A DNA stretch of 64,000 nt from Echinarachnius parma (GCA_037951105.1 JBAMJV010001390.1:248001-312000); one strand, 5' to 3'; counted from the first letter of the stretch, positions 1-10,272 are shown. Numbers and translations are program-made. The notes: generated from the letters alone by a model not told the origin.

Positions 1-59
1 CCTTCTCCATTCTATAAATGCTGAGCACCTGGCTAGAAGGCAGAAGGTACCATTTTAAA

Positions 60-148
60 AGTCTTTGGTATGACGCGGTCTTGGTTCAAACCCGGGACCT
101 CCCGTGCATGAGGCGGACACTCTAACCGCTAAGCCACCATGCTAGGAT
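60..148 (-). repeat. tRNA-derived SINE head
   Basis: Minus strand: ggtggcttagcggttagagtg, a CTCATGC-like loop, then gaggtcccgggtttgaacc. A- and B-box-like sequences are present but the ends do not pair as an acceptor stem, so this is a SINE head rather than a tRNA gene. Confidence 0.6.
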
Positions 149-330
149 GCCCACCTAAAGGGAACAATCAAAGTGGCTACTGTAGACAGGTGACTTCTAC
201 ATACAGGTTCCATTACTCTGGTTTTCTCTGCAGTGTATCAATCTTGGTGGCCACTATAGTCAGGTTGGCTGCTATAGACAGGTTTAACTGTATATCATCT
301 CGTATCACCTTTATACCATCTTGATTGCAG

Positions 331-620
331 TGTGCAGCCACCTCCGCCGGCCTCACCCAGCCATCACTCTTCATCGGTGGACCCGCACCACGGCTACGGG
401 AGCCAGTACGAGCACAGCCCTCCTCCAGCCAGCCCCTCGCGCTCCTTCATCGATCGGAGGCCCAGCGGGAGCAACCACCCCGCCCTGGCCAGCGTCCGCG
501 TCACCATGACGAGACCGCATCACGAGGAGATGGAGTACGTGGACGGGGGAGGAGGAGGGCGGACGTTTGAAGCCAACACGACTCTCAGGATGCATCCCTT
601 TAGGAGAAGTTTTAGGAAAG
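331..620 (+). CDS. RASGRF: RasGRF exon a (Pro/Ser/His-rich linker)
   Basis: Acceptor ttgattgcag ends at 330 and donor gtaggt begins at 621. The exon opens with the last base of a split codon and reads VQPPPPASPSHHSS..., then a Gly run and FEANTTLRMHPFRRSFRK, ending in phase 1. GC content is clearly above the flanking DNA. It is low-complexity linker between the REM and CDC25 domains, so identity rests on the downstream exons. Several basic-Ser motifs (RRSF, SRSF) could be kinase sites, which is inference only. Confidence 0.82.
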
Positions 621-689
621 GTAGGTTAATGAATTCAACCATAGAGGAAACTGACCAGCAATAATTTGATTAAATAAAATGATTAAATA

Positions 690-770
690 AAAATAGTCTG
701 GAAATCGAACCCCAGACCTCTGTATTAATATACCGGTGCTTTAAGCATTGAGCAACCAAGCTCTTGTATA
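690..770 (-). repeat. tRNA-derived SINE head, degraded
   Basis: Minus strand: agagcttggttgctcaatgc…caccggtatatt…gaggtctggggttcgattt. It resembles the 5150-5225 copy (caccggtctatc…gaggtctc). It has B-box-like ggttcgat and no intact acceptor stem. Confidence 0.5.
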
Positions 771-1354
771 TAGGATTAAACAAGTAGTGATTCTTTCTTG
801 ATTTACTTGTGAAAATTTTAAAGTCAATTGTAAAGAGTGTTTTTATTTATTTATTTATTTATTTAATATATTCCGGCATGTCTCACAATAATCAATTTCG
901 TACATAAAAATAAACTGTCATAACATCGAAATAGAAACATACAGAGGTCTGGCAATATAAGCTAGAAGCTTGAAGTGTTACCATACCTAAGATTTTACAA
1001 GTTTTAAATATTCTTAAAGATACAGTGAACATAGATAATACAAACAAGAAAAAAAAGTAATAAAAACAAATATAAAACACTATTTACAAGTACAGATAAA
1101 GATAAGAGTTAAGTCTCTACAGTATGTTCTAGAGCAGGAAGAAATGTAGCAGACATGATAAAAAGGTACAGTCCATACTGGAGGAGAAATACAGGAAACA
1201 AAGAGAGAAAGGAAAAAGTGGGGGAGAGTTGAGAGAGAGAGAGGGGTGAAGATGCTTTATGTAATTAATTAACAATATCATCATCAGTTACATGTCATGC
1301 TGAATTACACATACAAATATAGAATACTACAATATACAACTAACGAATGGGCTT

Positions 1355-1420
1355 CTTGTGAGGCTCAAAATGACTATTACCCTCAGCTACGCTTCGGATA
1401 ATAGTCATTTCGAGCCCACC
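1355..1420. repeat. Short inverted repeat (hairpin)
   Basis: ggctcaaaatgactatta and its near-perfect reverse complement taatagtcatttcgagcc are separated by about 20 bases in the first intron. It may be part of a degraded foldback element. The rest of the 621-1970 intron holds a TTTA run (841-865), a GA-rich tract (1195-1250) and no gene. Confidence 0.6.
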
Positions 1421-1969
1421 TCGGTAACCGTAATAGATTGCCTATCACAATCAAGCACATTAGTTAGTTGTTTTATATCACTCATCAATATTGTGGATTG
1501 CGTTCATGTTACGCAAAATAAGATAAAACTTCTCTTCAATATTTCATAAAATCGCTTGTAAATTTTGACATAAAAATCAATCGACATTGATGAAGCCAGT
1601 ATGAGCCTCCAGCATCTAATACGCTTAATGTCATTGTTTATTTTGTGCATACAATAACAAAGACGCAAAACTGAGTGCGCACCAACGTGCTGGCATGTTG
1701 CGCGCTACGCGATGAATGCATACTAGCGCGCCCACGGATGTGCTTATTGGCAAGAATATCAGCATTTACAAAATTACAACATGTATACAATTTTGGATTG
1801 TCTATCTACCAGAAATTGTGCTCACAATGGATCACTGTCAAACTTATTACATTTAACCTGTTCTGGACTGCTCCCCGAAATACTTGGGCATGTGTCTATG
1901 GAGAAGGAGTGATATAACAAAATCAAACCATCTTCAATTGTTTAAAGTGTAATTAATTCCATAATTAAT

Positions 1970-2055
1970 GTATATTTGTATCCATCTTTCTTATATCTGC
2001 AGCTAAAGACGGACTCTTCGGTGGTGGCTAGGAACTTAGCAGATCTATGAATCCC
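1970..2055 (+). pseudogene. Partial copy of RasGRF exon b with its acceptor
   Basis: gtatccatctttcttatatctgcag followed by gacggactcttcggtggtggctaggaacttagcagatct matches the acceptor and first part of the exon at 2150 with an internal deletion. It carries a stop in frame (tag). It is separated from the real acceptor by about 148 bp. Confidence 0.8.
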
Positions 2056-2149
2056 CCTTTCCATTACGATAATTATAAGTATAATCTTTAGTAAAATGAA
2101 GTGAATTGAATTGATGCTGATATTGGTATCCATCTGTCTATATATGCAG

Positions 2150-2377
2150 CTATAGACGATTCCACCAGCAAGACGGATTCTTCCGTGGTGGCTATGAACA
2201 TAGCAGATCCTCACATCTCACCTCCAGACTCGCCCCCCTTCTTCCACACCCTCACCCCGCCCGCCAGCCCCAAACAACTGGAGACGCTGAGGCTTCACCC
2301 AAAGAGAATGCTTTCCATGAGTCACTCGGCCCCAAACATCGCTGCGCTGGTCAAAGCTACGTGTACAAATAAACCAG
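2150..2377 (+). CDS. RASGRF: RasGRF exon b (linker)
   Basis: Acceptor tatatgcag at 2141-2149; donor gtaagt from 2378. Phase 1 to phase 1, joining exon a cleanly. It encodes IDDSTSKTDSSVVAMNIADP, then a Pro-rich stretch, then LHPKRMLSMSHSAPNIAALV. The KRMLSMS segment is a plausible basic-directed phosphorylation site in the linker (inference). A degraded copy of the acceptor and the first part of this exon lies about 148 bp upstream, and a copy of an internal part lies near 2747. Confidence 0.88.
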
Positions 2378-2746
2378 GTAAGTATAACCTATATGGAGTG
2401 CCGCAGTAGCCTTTATATACGGTGCAACACTATTTTTCATTTTTAGCACTACAATATCATACTACATTTATCACCTTTTTGTAATTGTAGATGCGCAACG
2501 CCATGTCATCACTACCCGAATCAGATGCTGTACATTAGCCATACTCGGCACCAACTATTTCTATATATGATAAAGATCAAATTGAACAAGGCAGGTAAAC
2601 AAAACAGCAAACATGGCCACTTAGAGAGCGCATTCATGTCTGTGACATCCTGGCGCAATGATCATCTGCTGGGTATACATATTGAACGTGGCTGTAGGAA
2701 CTCCCCATCCCGTGACTTGTGTAAGTTTAATCCACTTATCAACTAG

Positions 2747-2812
2747 AGATGCTTGACCCAAAGTGAATGCTGCCCTTGAGTCAGTCATCACCAAACATTA
2801 CAGACGTGACGA
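2747..2812 (+). pseudogene. Degraded copy of an internal part of RasGRF exon b
   Basis: gagatgcttgacccaaagtgaatgctgcccttgagtcag… resembles gagacgctgaggcttcacccaaagagaatgctttccatgagtcac at 2281, with small deletions and no open frame. The 2378-4075 intron otherwise holds one 83-bp TTAA mini-element, and I see nothing else in 2910-3960. Confidence 0.6.
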
Positions 2813-2821
2813 GGTATAGAT

Positions 2822-2904
2822 TTAATCCCTTGACTACGGGAATCGAGTGGGTTGTGTACAAAGTCTATGGAGATTTCAGAATCTTGAAGGGAATAAAGGG
2901 TTAA
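2822..2904 (+). repeat. 80-bp TTAA mini-element, copy 1
   Basis: ttaatcccttgactacggga…gtgtacaaagtctatggagattt…aaagggttaa. Same family as 35952-36031 and 25656-25735, with TTAA at both ends and inverted CCC/GGG termini. Confidence 0.7.
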
Positions 2905-4075
2905 AGTAATGGAGTCAAATCCTCCATAACTGTATTTTCGTATAGCAGAATAGACATGCCCTTCAATAGAGTGGACCATAACAGTCCTGCATGTTGTGAC
3001 TTGCATAGTGTAAGGAGCCATCCACTTGAGGTGCTGTGATTTCCCTTGCAAATTTAGCGTTGTCCCCAATATATTCCTAATTAGAGAATTAATACATAAG
3101 GTAGTCAAAAGCATGTATGATTTTGACATGATAGCTGGCTAAGTATTCCCTGCCCCCTTCCTCAACCTTCCTCAATGCTGAACATACTAGAGTGATAGAA
3201 AAGTGTCCAACTCAATTTGAACCACCATAGCTTGTTCATCCCGTGTGTTTATATGTAACCACCTTCAAAATGGCAACAAAAATAAAATAGACCAATGAAT
3301 GCACCTCTCTGTCATCTTTCTGTACCACATGATGTCAATTGCTTCGTCCATATTGTCTATGTACAGTAATAGACTTCACACAAGGGCATTTACATTGTAT
3401 TTGTTGAATAATGTATGTTTTGGAGGACATAAACAGGTATGTTGTGTCTTATAGATTGAAACAAGTACCTCAGTGTGTATGTTACTTGTTAAATTTGTGT
3501 AACCTTGTTAAGTGTTACATTTAAATGTATGTCCTAAAGGGGTGTCAGTTTAATGTTTTACTGTTTTATATCCATGTGAATGCAAGGACGAATGGCTCCC
3601 TAAATATGAATTTTCTTGATAAGTTCCTCACGGTGGAAAATATCAGCTTTACCTGTAAGGAATGCTCAGTTCAAACCTGACATTTATAAACTGCAACTAT
3701 AAAAGGAGATAATTAATTACAAACAATTGTTCTTGGATTTTGTAAAGACTTTATTTCCTGTAATCCACATATATTCATACAAGAATAAGACCTTACTTAT
3801 TTTGTACATACAGAGTTTAACGTTTTAAAGCATCATTACTTGAATAGTATAGATGAGGCCATTTTCCACTAATTAGATTCATGCAATCTTTAACAAACTG
3901 TTGGAAAAGTTCAACATGACTGTTGGTTTAGATAACTTGCTGTCTGACATTGTAATGTAAAGTAAGTGTAATGTATGCACCCTCCCATCTACATGTATCT
4001 CTGTACAGTACACGTCTCTCTCTCTTTCTCTCTCTCTGTTTCTTTCTCTCTGTCACCACCCCACCCCATCCATAG

Positions 4076-4345
4076 ATGACCCCATCCCCATCCCCTCCTC
4101 CCCCCACCGCTCCCCTGGAGGTAACTTCTTCCAGTTTAGCAGCTCACCCCCTAACTCCTGTTACGTGTCTGCGGGGGTGGTGGTCACCTCGTCGCGTATG
4201 TCCACCCGTAGGTCCAGCTGTTCGTCGGCGGCCGTGGCGTTCGCCGTCGCCACGGCCGGTGCAACGACCAATGCCTCCAAGGAGTTCCCGACCGCGGGCC
4301 CCAACAATGTGCTGAGCAGAAAGCGGCCCAAGAAAAGCCTCGGAC
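4076..4345 (+). CDS. RASGRF: RasGRF exon c (linker with VAFAVATAGA block)
   Basis: A long CT-rich tract and ccatccatag precede 4076; donor gtaaga begins at 4346. In the phase set by exon b it reads DDPIPIPSSPHRSPGGNFFQ, then STRRSSCSSAAVAFAVATAG and KEFPTAGPNNVLSRKRPKKS. The Arg-Arg-Ser-Ser block followed by Ala-Val-Ala-Phe-Ala-Val-Ala-Thr-Ala-Gly is the recognisable RasGRF linker signature just before the CDC25 domain. Just after the donor a roughly 105-bp intron segment is tandemly duplicated (about 4350-4425 and 4457-4530). Confidence 0.9.
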
Positions 4346-5149
4346 GTAAGACAGACCTCTTTGGGGTTACTAGAAAATGATGGTGCCATATGAAGTAGGG
4401 CTCTTGATTTGAGATCTAGCTGTTACTGAAAAAAAAAAAGCTATGGAGATTATAAAGACATTTTTGGTATTACTAGTAAATGCTGGTGCCATAATGTATA
4501 GCTCTTAACTTTAGACCTAGCTTTTGAAACAAATCTTGGAATTGTTGAAAATGGGACATGCATATTTTGCTAATGAATTTTCCAAAAAGAAGAGGTTTGT
4601 ACATAAATGTTTTTAATTTGCACTTGTGACTTGTTAATGTACATGTTCTTATCATTTACTACATCAGCGCGCACACTCATTTGTTTTGTGGGAGTTGTTT
4701 TGTTATATTTTGTAAATACACTTTACACACAAACAACAGCCAGTGAAACCTGAAAAGAAATATAAGCTTAAACTTGCAAGTTTTTGCTTTCTTTTACTTC
4801 ATGTAAGCTAGATCCTAGGAAATATGTCACTTTGTTGCCCAACTGTGGCAGGTGTGCTCTTGAGCACGGCACTGCAGTATCCACATTTACTGCTCTCAAC
4901 CCAGGTCTAGTAAACTAGTACTCTGCCCTATTTTCAAACAAAATTTCAACCAATATGAGCTGAACAAGATTTTGAAAAAGAATGTTCTATACCTAGCTTA
5001 CACTGATACTAAGAATAACAGAGTCTGTACTGTTACGTTAGATTTAAGTCGAAGATATTTAATAACTTAATTCAAACGTATGGGAACCTGACCAGAATTA
5101 TATCAAATAAATGCTATTGAAAAACAAGCAAAGAAAATTGACCTTCCCA

Positions 5150-5225
5150 AAGAATTGAATCTGAGACCTCAAGATTGATAGACCGGTGCTCTAACCACAG
5201 AGCTGGGAAGCTCTTCAAAGGGTTA
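5150..5225 (-). repeat. tRNA-derived SINE head
   Basis: Minus strand: agctctgtggttagagcacc…gaggtctcagattcaattc. The A-box-like part is well kept and the B box is degraded. It adjoins the degraded TTAA-type element that follows. Confidence 0.5.
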
Positions 5226-5616
5226 CACCAAATTAATATTCTTATAAATAAACGGTTACAGTTTTGGTAGTCCATTCCACCAACAAGTTTCCAGAAAAAT
5301 TATGTAATAAAACAAAAAAGCATCACAATACTACAACATGTGTTCATGGGTCTGCGTACAAAGACTACCTTTTGTCTAGGACGTCCGTGATTCTATTGTC
5401 TCCAAATGTACGTGTGAATAGAATTGGCGCGCTCGCAAACGTTTGGCGCATACGGAACCATGCATGAGGCCATAATGGTTCTGTAAGTGGTGGTAATTAA
5501 TTGCATTGTTTATGAAGAACACAACCGTTTGCAAAATGTTGGGCATCTCTTTGATATCAGACAATGGTATCAAAACATATGATTATGTGATGTTCTTTGC
5601 CTGGTGGTAATCCTTT
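5216..5616 (-). mobile_element. Degraded copy of the 410-bp TTAA MITE family
   Basis: Inverted relative to 23907-24319. It shares …ggtagtccattccaccaacaagtt…, ggttctgtaagtggtgg, caaaatgttgggcatct and gttctttgcctggtggtaatcc. Ends are eroded and the TTAA sites are no longer perfect. Confidence 0.7.
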
Positions 5617-5671
5617 TCAACGCTCGTGCTAGACATAAGCTTTTTATCTCATTAATAAGAGCACCAATCTG

Positions 5672-5984
5672 GGGTCCTACTATTTAGCGCGAACAATTGC
5701 GAAGCAATTTACTGCGAACAAATTTCCCATTCGCATAGCATGCACTTGTTCGCAGTAATTAGTAATTGAGCGCAGCAATTACTAATTAATGCGAACAAGC
5801 GCGAACGGGATTTACTGCGATCAAATTTGTTCGCATATGAAATCCCATTCGTGCTTGTTTGCATTCCTTTTTTCCCCTAACCCTAACCCTTACTCTAACC
5901 TGAAATATTGATGGCTTATTTGCGCTTTATAGTTCGCGCTTGTTCGCAGTACTTTGCACTTGTTCGCGCTAATTAGTAGGACGG
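5672..5984. mobile_element. MITE with 8-bp TSD, rich in ttcgc motifs, containing telomere-like repeats
   Basis: Inverted termini GTCCTACTATTTAGCGCGAAC / gttcgcgctaattagtagga, flanked by CCAATCTG on both sides (5664-5671, 5985-5992), an 8-bp duplication as left by hAT-like transposases. Inside, gcgaac/gttcgc motifs recur many times, and ccctaaccctaaccctta occurs near 5875. There is no ORF. Confidence 0.75.
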
Positions 5985-6107
5985 CCAATCTGAGCTAACA
6001 ATTTAGCAGTCTGAGGTGGAAGCTAAATTTTCTTTGCTTGTTTTTCTCTTTAAAAAAAATCAAATAACTAAAAAGATTTCTTTATTGATGTGTTTCTCTG
6101 CCCTCAG

Positions 6108-6208
6108 GAGGCAAACTGCAGAGCTGTCTCAGCAAGGAGGTGATCAGCTCAGCAGCCACTGTCAGGGTCATCAACGTCATACGACATTGGGTCTCTAAGT
6201 TCTCAAAG
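6108..6208 (+). CDS. RASGRF: RasGRF exon d (start of CDC25 domain)
   Basis: Acceptor ctgccctcag ends at 6107; donor gtacaa from 6209. It joins exon c by completing an Arg codon and reads GKLQSCLSKEVISSAATVRV, then INVIRHWVSKFSK, ending in phase 0. This is the lead-in to the CDC25 catalytic domain and aligns well from memory with vertebrate RasGRF. Confidence 0.92.
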
Positions 6209-6734
6209 GTACAAATACATAGCACTAATATCCCTAATAAGGCGGGGCTATTTTAGAGCTTTTCATATCAGCATTAAGTCACATTTCAGCTGAAATAAGT
6301 TCTGTGTACGATCTTGTAGGTCAGAGCCTACTGTATGTGATACCACATTGTTAGCCAATTATATTAATTTTAAAAAATGTTTATCAAAAGTAAAAGAGAG
6401 CTACATTTGGTTTATACAAGGCTCCAAAAAATTGGCTTAATTTGCACACTTGTCTTTCTCAACTGATGATATGATACACAAATCATGAAAATGAGCTACC
6501 GTGAAGCTGGGGTATGATGAGAATGTATGTAGTATCACAAACGATTTGTCTTTAACAATATAACACATTTGTAACATTTTCATTTTTTATTTTTTTTACA
6601 GCTACAGAACTTTCTTGAAGAAGTTAAATAATCACAACAGATATTATAATTATATGAATTAAAATTGTGATGAAATGAATCATTATTACTCCTGTCTAAC
6701 TCAATGCAATGTTTTATTTATTTCCTTTTAAAAG

Positions 6735-6847
6735 GATTTTGAATCCAACGAGCCGCTTCGAAACCAAGTGATAGCGTTCCTAGAAGAGGTAGCGAACAAC
6801 CCCAACCTCCTACCTTCAGAGCACAGAGCAGCTAACACAATTCACAG
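6735..6847 (+). CDS. RASGRF: RasGRF exon e (CDC25 domain)
   Basis: Acceptor ccttttaaaag ends at 6734; the donor is gttaat (weak at +3). It reads DFESNEPLRNQVIAFLEEVA, then NNPNLLPSEHRAANTIH, ending two bases into an Arg codon that exon f completes. It continues the conserved HWVSKFSK-DFE segment without a gap. A CAA/AAT trinucleotide run and a LINE/SINE-tail-like sequence follow in the intron. Confidence 0.93.
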
Positions 6848-6867
6848 GTTAATATATCAATAATAAT

Positions 6868-6945
6868 AATAATAATAATAATAATAGATCGTATTTGTAT
6901 AGCGCCTAATGCAGAACAGCCTCTATAAGCGCTTATTATTATCCC
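6868..6945 (-). repeat. LINE/SINE tail fragment with trinucleotide run
   Basis: An (AAT)n run followed by gatcgtatttgtatagcgcctaa…ctataagcgcttattat, the reverse of the gtaaagcgctt…aggcgctatataaa tail seen at 52590. It marks the 3' end of an L2/CR1-type element or a SINE using its tail. Confidence 0.6.
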
Positions 6946-7394
6946 TGGTCATATGGTACAGTGTTCAGACCCGCACAATTATCTTGTACACATTATCAAC
7001 TCCCCGGGGAGCATACTAGCTGCAGGCAACCATATTGGTGCACCAAACTAATTTTCACCAGACCAGGAATGACATCTAACATTGGGTACCCTTTTTTTTA
7101 ATCACACACATTTGTATAAAATTTGTAATGATTTGCTAAAGTGGTTATTCGATATATTCTGTAGAAAAGAGAACATGTTTTTGCTTTAAGAATTACCATT
7201 GTCTATGTATTTGTTAGTCTCTCCTGTTCTTCACAACGCAGACAAATTTGAAAGCTTCAAAGCAGGCCTCAAAACGATTTTTTTTTTCAAACAAATTTGC
7301 AGTCAATAACCCTTGGAGGAGTGGGTGCAGATACATGGCACCATAAAGGTGCTAGATTTTCGTGAGCTAGTCAATAATGAACATTATTTTTCAT

Positions 7395-8216
7395 TCTCTT
7401 TTCAGACAAATATTACAGGATTACATGATCCTATATCTTTGGTAGGTTAATGATAGTTACATTTTTATGCCTCTGCCAACAAAGTGGCTGGAGGCATTAT
7501 GTTTTCGGGTTGTCCGTCCTTCCGTCCGCACGTACGTACGTCCATCCATCCGTCCGTCCGTCCCATTTTTGTTCTCACAATATCTCACCAACCGGTTGAC
7601 GGATCAATTTCAAACTTGGTATGAGTGAATTAATTCAGTGCATGTTAATTTGGGCTCGATATACAAATGGTGTGATAGCGGAGGCATCATTTTTTACTGC
7701 GCGCAGTCGAAGATCCATCTAGTATCTGATAAATCATAAACCATCCTGGATGACCCCAATGAGACATTTGAAAACTTAGATCTTACATGTACATGTTTTC
7801 CTTTTTTCAGATTAACAAGTCACTAGATATTCAAATAACTTCTCAAAATGTTTCCTTTGCTGACAAATATTGCAGGATCACATGAGCCTAGCCATTGGAA
7901 GGTGAAGTAGAGTCACCTGAACTTGTTTCTGAACAAGGCCTTCCGGACTACTCTGGATAAGTCACTTGAAATGGCTAATCTTTTGACCAATATATGTTTG
8001 ACTAGCTATTCAAACAATTTCTTGGGTTTGCCTCATTGCAGACAAATATTGGCGGATCACATGAGCCTGCTGTTGCAAGGTGAAGTTGAGTTAGCCCTTG
8101 TTCCTTAGCAAACTTTTCTGGATTACTCCCGATGAGTCAGTTGAACTATCTATCCTTTCTTTAAGATACACTTTTGACTAGATATTCAAGTTAATTCTCA
8201 ACATTTTCTCATTCTA
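7395..8216 (+). pseudogene. Three acceptor-side partial copies of RasGRF exon f
   Basis: The acceptor plus about 30-70 bases of exon f (acaaatattggcggaccaca) occurs at about 7406, 7863 and 8042, before the real exon at 8218. The last two copies are in a tandem array of about 177-bp units that also repeats intron sequence (gactagatattcaa…). The copies carry substitutions and stops (gtgaagtag; gttccttag). An unrelated repeat lies between the first and second copies. Confidence 0.85.
7480..7735 (+). repeat. Dispersed repeat with GTCC minisatellite
   Basis: gcctctgccaacaaagtggctggaggcattatg, then gttttcgggttgtccgtcc and a tccgtccgtcc / acgtacg run, then tctcaccaaccggttgacgg…gtgatagcggaggcatc. 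It sits between two partial copies of exon f. This kind of repeat is common in marine invertebrate introns (recollection, not a search). Confidence 0.55.
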
Positions 8217-8217
8217 G

Positions 8218-8388
8218 ACAAATATTGGCGGACCACATGAGCCTGCCGTTGGAGGGTGAAGTGGAGTTGGCTGCCCTTGTTCCTGATCACCCCCTCCCTG
8301 AAGACTCCTTTGACAGGATGTCGGCGCTAGAGCTAGCAGAACAACTCACCTACCTAGAACACAAACTACTCAGGGCTATCCCATATTG
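8218..8388 (+). CDS. RASGRF: RasGRF exon f (CDC25 domain), flanked by partial copies of itself
   Basis: Acceptor tcattctag ends at 8217; donor gtaaga from 8389. It reads QILADHMSLPLEGEVELAAL, VPDHPLPEDSFDRMSALELA and EQLTYLEHKLLRAIPYW (the last codon is completed by exon g). The choice of this copy is set by reading frame: the three upstream acceptor-side copies (exon starts near 7406, 7863 and 8042) are short or carry stops, and the five or so downstream donor-side copies are fragments. Only this copy is full length and in phase with both neighbours. Confidence 0.94.
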
Positions 8389-8775
8389 GTAAGATCTTAG
8401 AACACAAACTACCCAGGGCTATTCCATATTGGTAAGATCTTAGAGCACAAACTATGCAGGTAGGGCTATCCCATATTGGTGAGATCCTAGAACACAAACA
8501 ACTCAGGGGAAACAAAAAAAATGCTAAAAGCATTACCTTAAAAGTGGAATATTTCACCTACCTACATGTAGCACACAAACTACTCTGGGCTATCCCATTT
8601 TGGTAAAATCTTAGAGCACAAACTACTCGGGCTATCCCATATTGGTAAGATATTAGAGCACAAACTAATTAGACCTATCCCATATTGGTAATAAATTACA
8701 ATACAATTGTTCAGGTATTTCTCATCTTATAACACAATCTACAAATCTACTAAGGGCTGTCCAATATTGTTTATC
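8389..8775 (+). repeat. Tandem array of the 3' end of RasGRF exon f with its splice donor
   Basis: Units of about 43-47 bp, 'agaacacaaactactcagggctatcccatattg|gtaagatctt', begin with the true exon end. Further GT donors lie at 8432, 8479, 8603, 8645 and 8688, with one more worn unit near 8770. Some donors (gtaaga at 8432 and 8645) are as good as the real one. The copies have no nearby acceptor of their own. Confidence 0.88.
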
Positions 8776-9036
8776 TCCTAAATGCCATAGAACATGGAAA
8801 TGTACAATCTCTGGGCTTTCATGTGCTGATACAGCAACAAAGCAGCTATTATTTGGTTGTAATTTTGCGTGAAAATGTTATTGCAAGTTAAATGTTTTCA
8901 CCTAGATCTAAAGAAGATGTGAAAATACTATGAACAAATCAAAATATATTTTTTACAATTCTCCTTGCCATATTTTCAATTTAATAAACAGTTTATTTAT
9001 CATAATTATATTTAATTTTTTATTATACCTTTACAG

Positions 9037-9121
9037 GGAGTTTCTAAATCAAAGTTGGATGAAACAGGACAAGTCAACAAGGGCACCAAATATCTTGGCT
9101 GTCACAAGAAGATTTAATGAG
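9037..9121 (+). CDS. RASGRF: RasGRF exon g (CDC25 domain)
   Basis: Acceptor cctttacag ends at 9036; donor gtaagg from 9122. It reads EFLNQSWMKQDKSTRAPNIL, then AVTRRFNE, ending in phase 0. This is the conserved core that leads into the Ras-contacting helices of the CDC25 fold. The following intron has an imperfect GAT/GAC trinucleotide tract at about 9173-9245. Confidence 0.94.
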
Positions 9122-9172
9122 GTAAGGGAGCCTAGATTATTCAAAATGTTTTGGATAGTAACACCAATGAAA

Positions 9173-9245
9173 TGATGATGATGACGACGACGACGACGAT
9201 GATGACAAAGACGACGGCGACAACGACAATGATGATAATGATACT
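9173..9245 (+). repeat. GAT/GAC trinucleotide microsatellite
   Basis: gatgatgatgacgacgacgac… imperfect trinucleotide run in the intron after RasGRF exon g. A short antisense ORF through it (about 84 codons) is low complexity and is not called as a gene. Confidence 0.85.
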
Positions 9246-9329
9246 TATAATAATGTTGGACATGGTCAGTCTTTTCACTCTTTATTACTTTCTTTGTTGA
9301 CATTGTTTTTCATTGCTTTATAATTTCAG

Positions 9330-9527
9330 GTCAGCAAGCTGGTATCGTCTGAGATCCTACGTCAGAAGTCTGTGTCGGCCAGAGCAATGGCCATCGAGCG
9401 GTGGGCAGGGGTAGCTGACATCTGCCGCTGCATGCACAACTTCAACAGCGTCTTGGAGATCACATCTGCTCTCATGAACAGCTCAGTCTACAGACTCAAG
9501 AAAGTTTGGGAGAAGGTTCCCAAACAG
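9330..9527 (+). CDS. RASGRF: RasGRF exon h (CDC25 catalytic core)
   Basis: Acceptor ataatttcag ends at 9329; donor gtcagt from 9528. It is 66 codons in phase 0: [40 protein letters not shown] and [20 protein letters not shown]. The block around FNSVLEI is the most conserved part of the RasGEF family and contacts the Ras switch regions. This is the strongest single exon for the family call. Confidence 0.96.
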
Positions 9528-9962
9528 GTCAGTGTGGTAGAAATGTTATAAATTGTATCCAATTTTTTTATCAAGGGAGCTTTCCATGAAATTGAAGCTG
9601 AGACCCCTGGATTGCTAGGCGGATGGATTTAAAATTCAGTAAAAAATAAAAATGGTAATAAATATTTGCAATGTACATATAAAAATAACTGAAAATATTT
9701 AAAACAAAGTTATAGCAATTAAAAAAATTGTGGGAAAATGAAATAACAACTTAGCTAGAACCTTTTATGATGCCTGTGCTTTCAAGAAACCCTCTACAAT
9801 GCTCATTCTATATTTTTCATAATTGCATCACATAGAGCATCCACATTGAAGCCCAAGTTAAAGACCACACAGGAAAACAGATAACCTCTCATGCACAAAA
9901 TTATGTTAAAGACTCTGATTGTAGATGTCCCAAGTTGTTTCATGCACTCCTTCTATTTCCAG

Positions 9963-10042
9963 ACTAAGTCTCTTCTGGACAAGCTACAAGTGTTGGTGTC
10001 GTCGGATGGAAGGTTCAAGAACATGAGAGAAGCTCTGCACAG
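9963..10042 (+). CDS. RASGRF: RasGRF exon i (CDC25 domain)
   Basis: Acceptor ctatttccag ends at 9962; donor gtatta from 10043. It reads TKSLLDKLQVLVSSDGRFKN, then MREALH plus a split Arg codon. The match to the family segment 'K..LL..LQ.L.S..GRFKNLREAL' is direct. Phase 2 is completed by exon j. Confidence 0.95.
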
Positions 10043-10074
10043 GTATTATAGACAATTCAAAATAGCTACAGAGT

Positions 10075-10272
10075 TAAGCCCAATTAACACGGAGCCGACT
10101 TGACCTGATCGGAATCGTTTTCAGTTGGATCGAGACAGTGTGCGTTGCCTCATGACTCAAATTTTGCCAGTCTGGAGGCATTCAGAAGTCAGACGGGGGC
10201 AGATGGCTCCGACTGGTGGGGCCTGATTGAGAATCAATCGGTTTTGGTCAAGTTGGCTCTGCGTTGGACTTT
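10075..10272. mobile_element. Degraded foldback element, related to 36767-36992
   Basis: agcccaattaacacggagccgacttgacctgatcgg at the left and tcaatcggttttggtcaagttggctctgcgttggact at the right are inverted and match the arms of the well-preserved element at 36767. It lies in a RasGRF intron. Confidence 0.65.

Noticed and set aside
60-148. Possible tRNA gene on the minus strand
   Set aside because: A- and B-box-like sequence is present but the acceptor stem does not pair; better explained as a SINE head.
371-595. Minus-strand and alternative-frame ORFs over the first RasGRF exon
   Set aside because: Only the plus-strand frame VQPPPPASPS... has splice sites in phase with the next exon.
5875-5895. 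True telomeric repeat or chromosome end
   Set aside because: Only about three worn units, inside a short mobile element.
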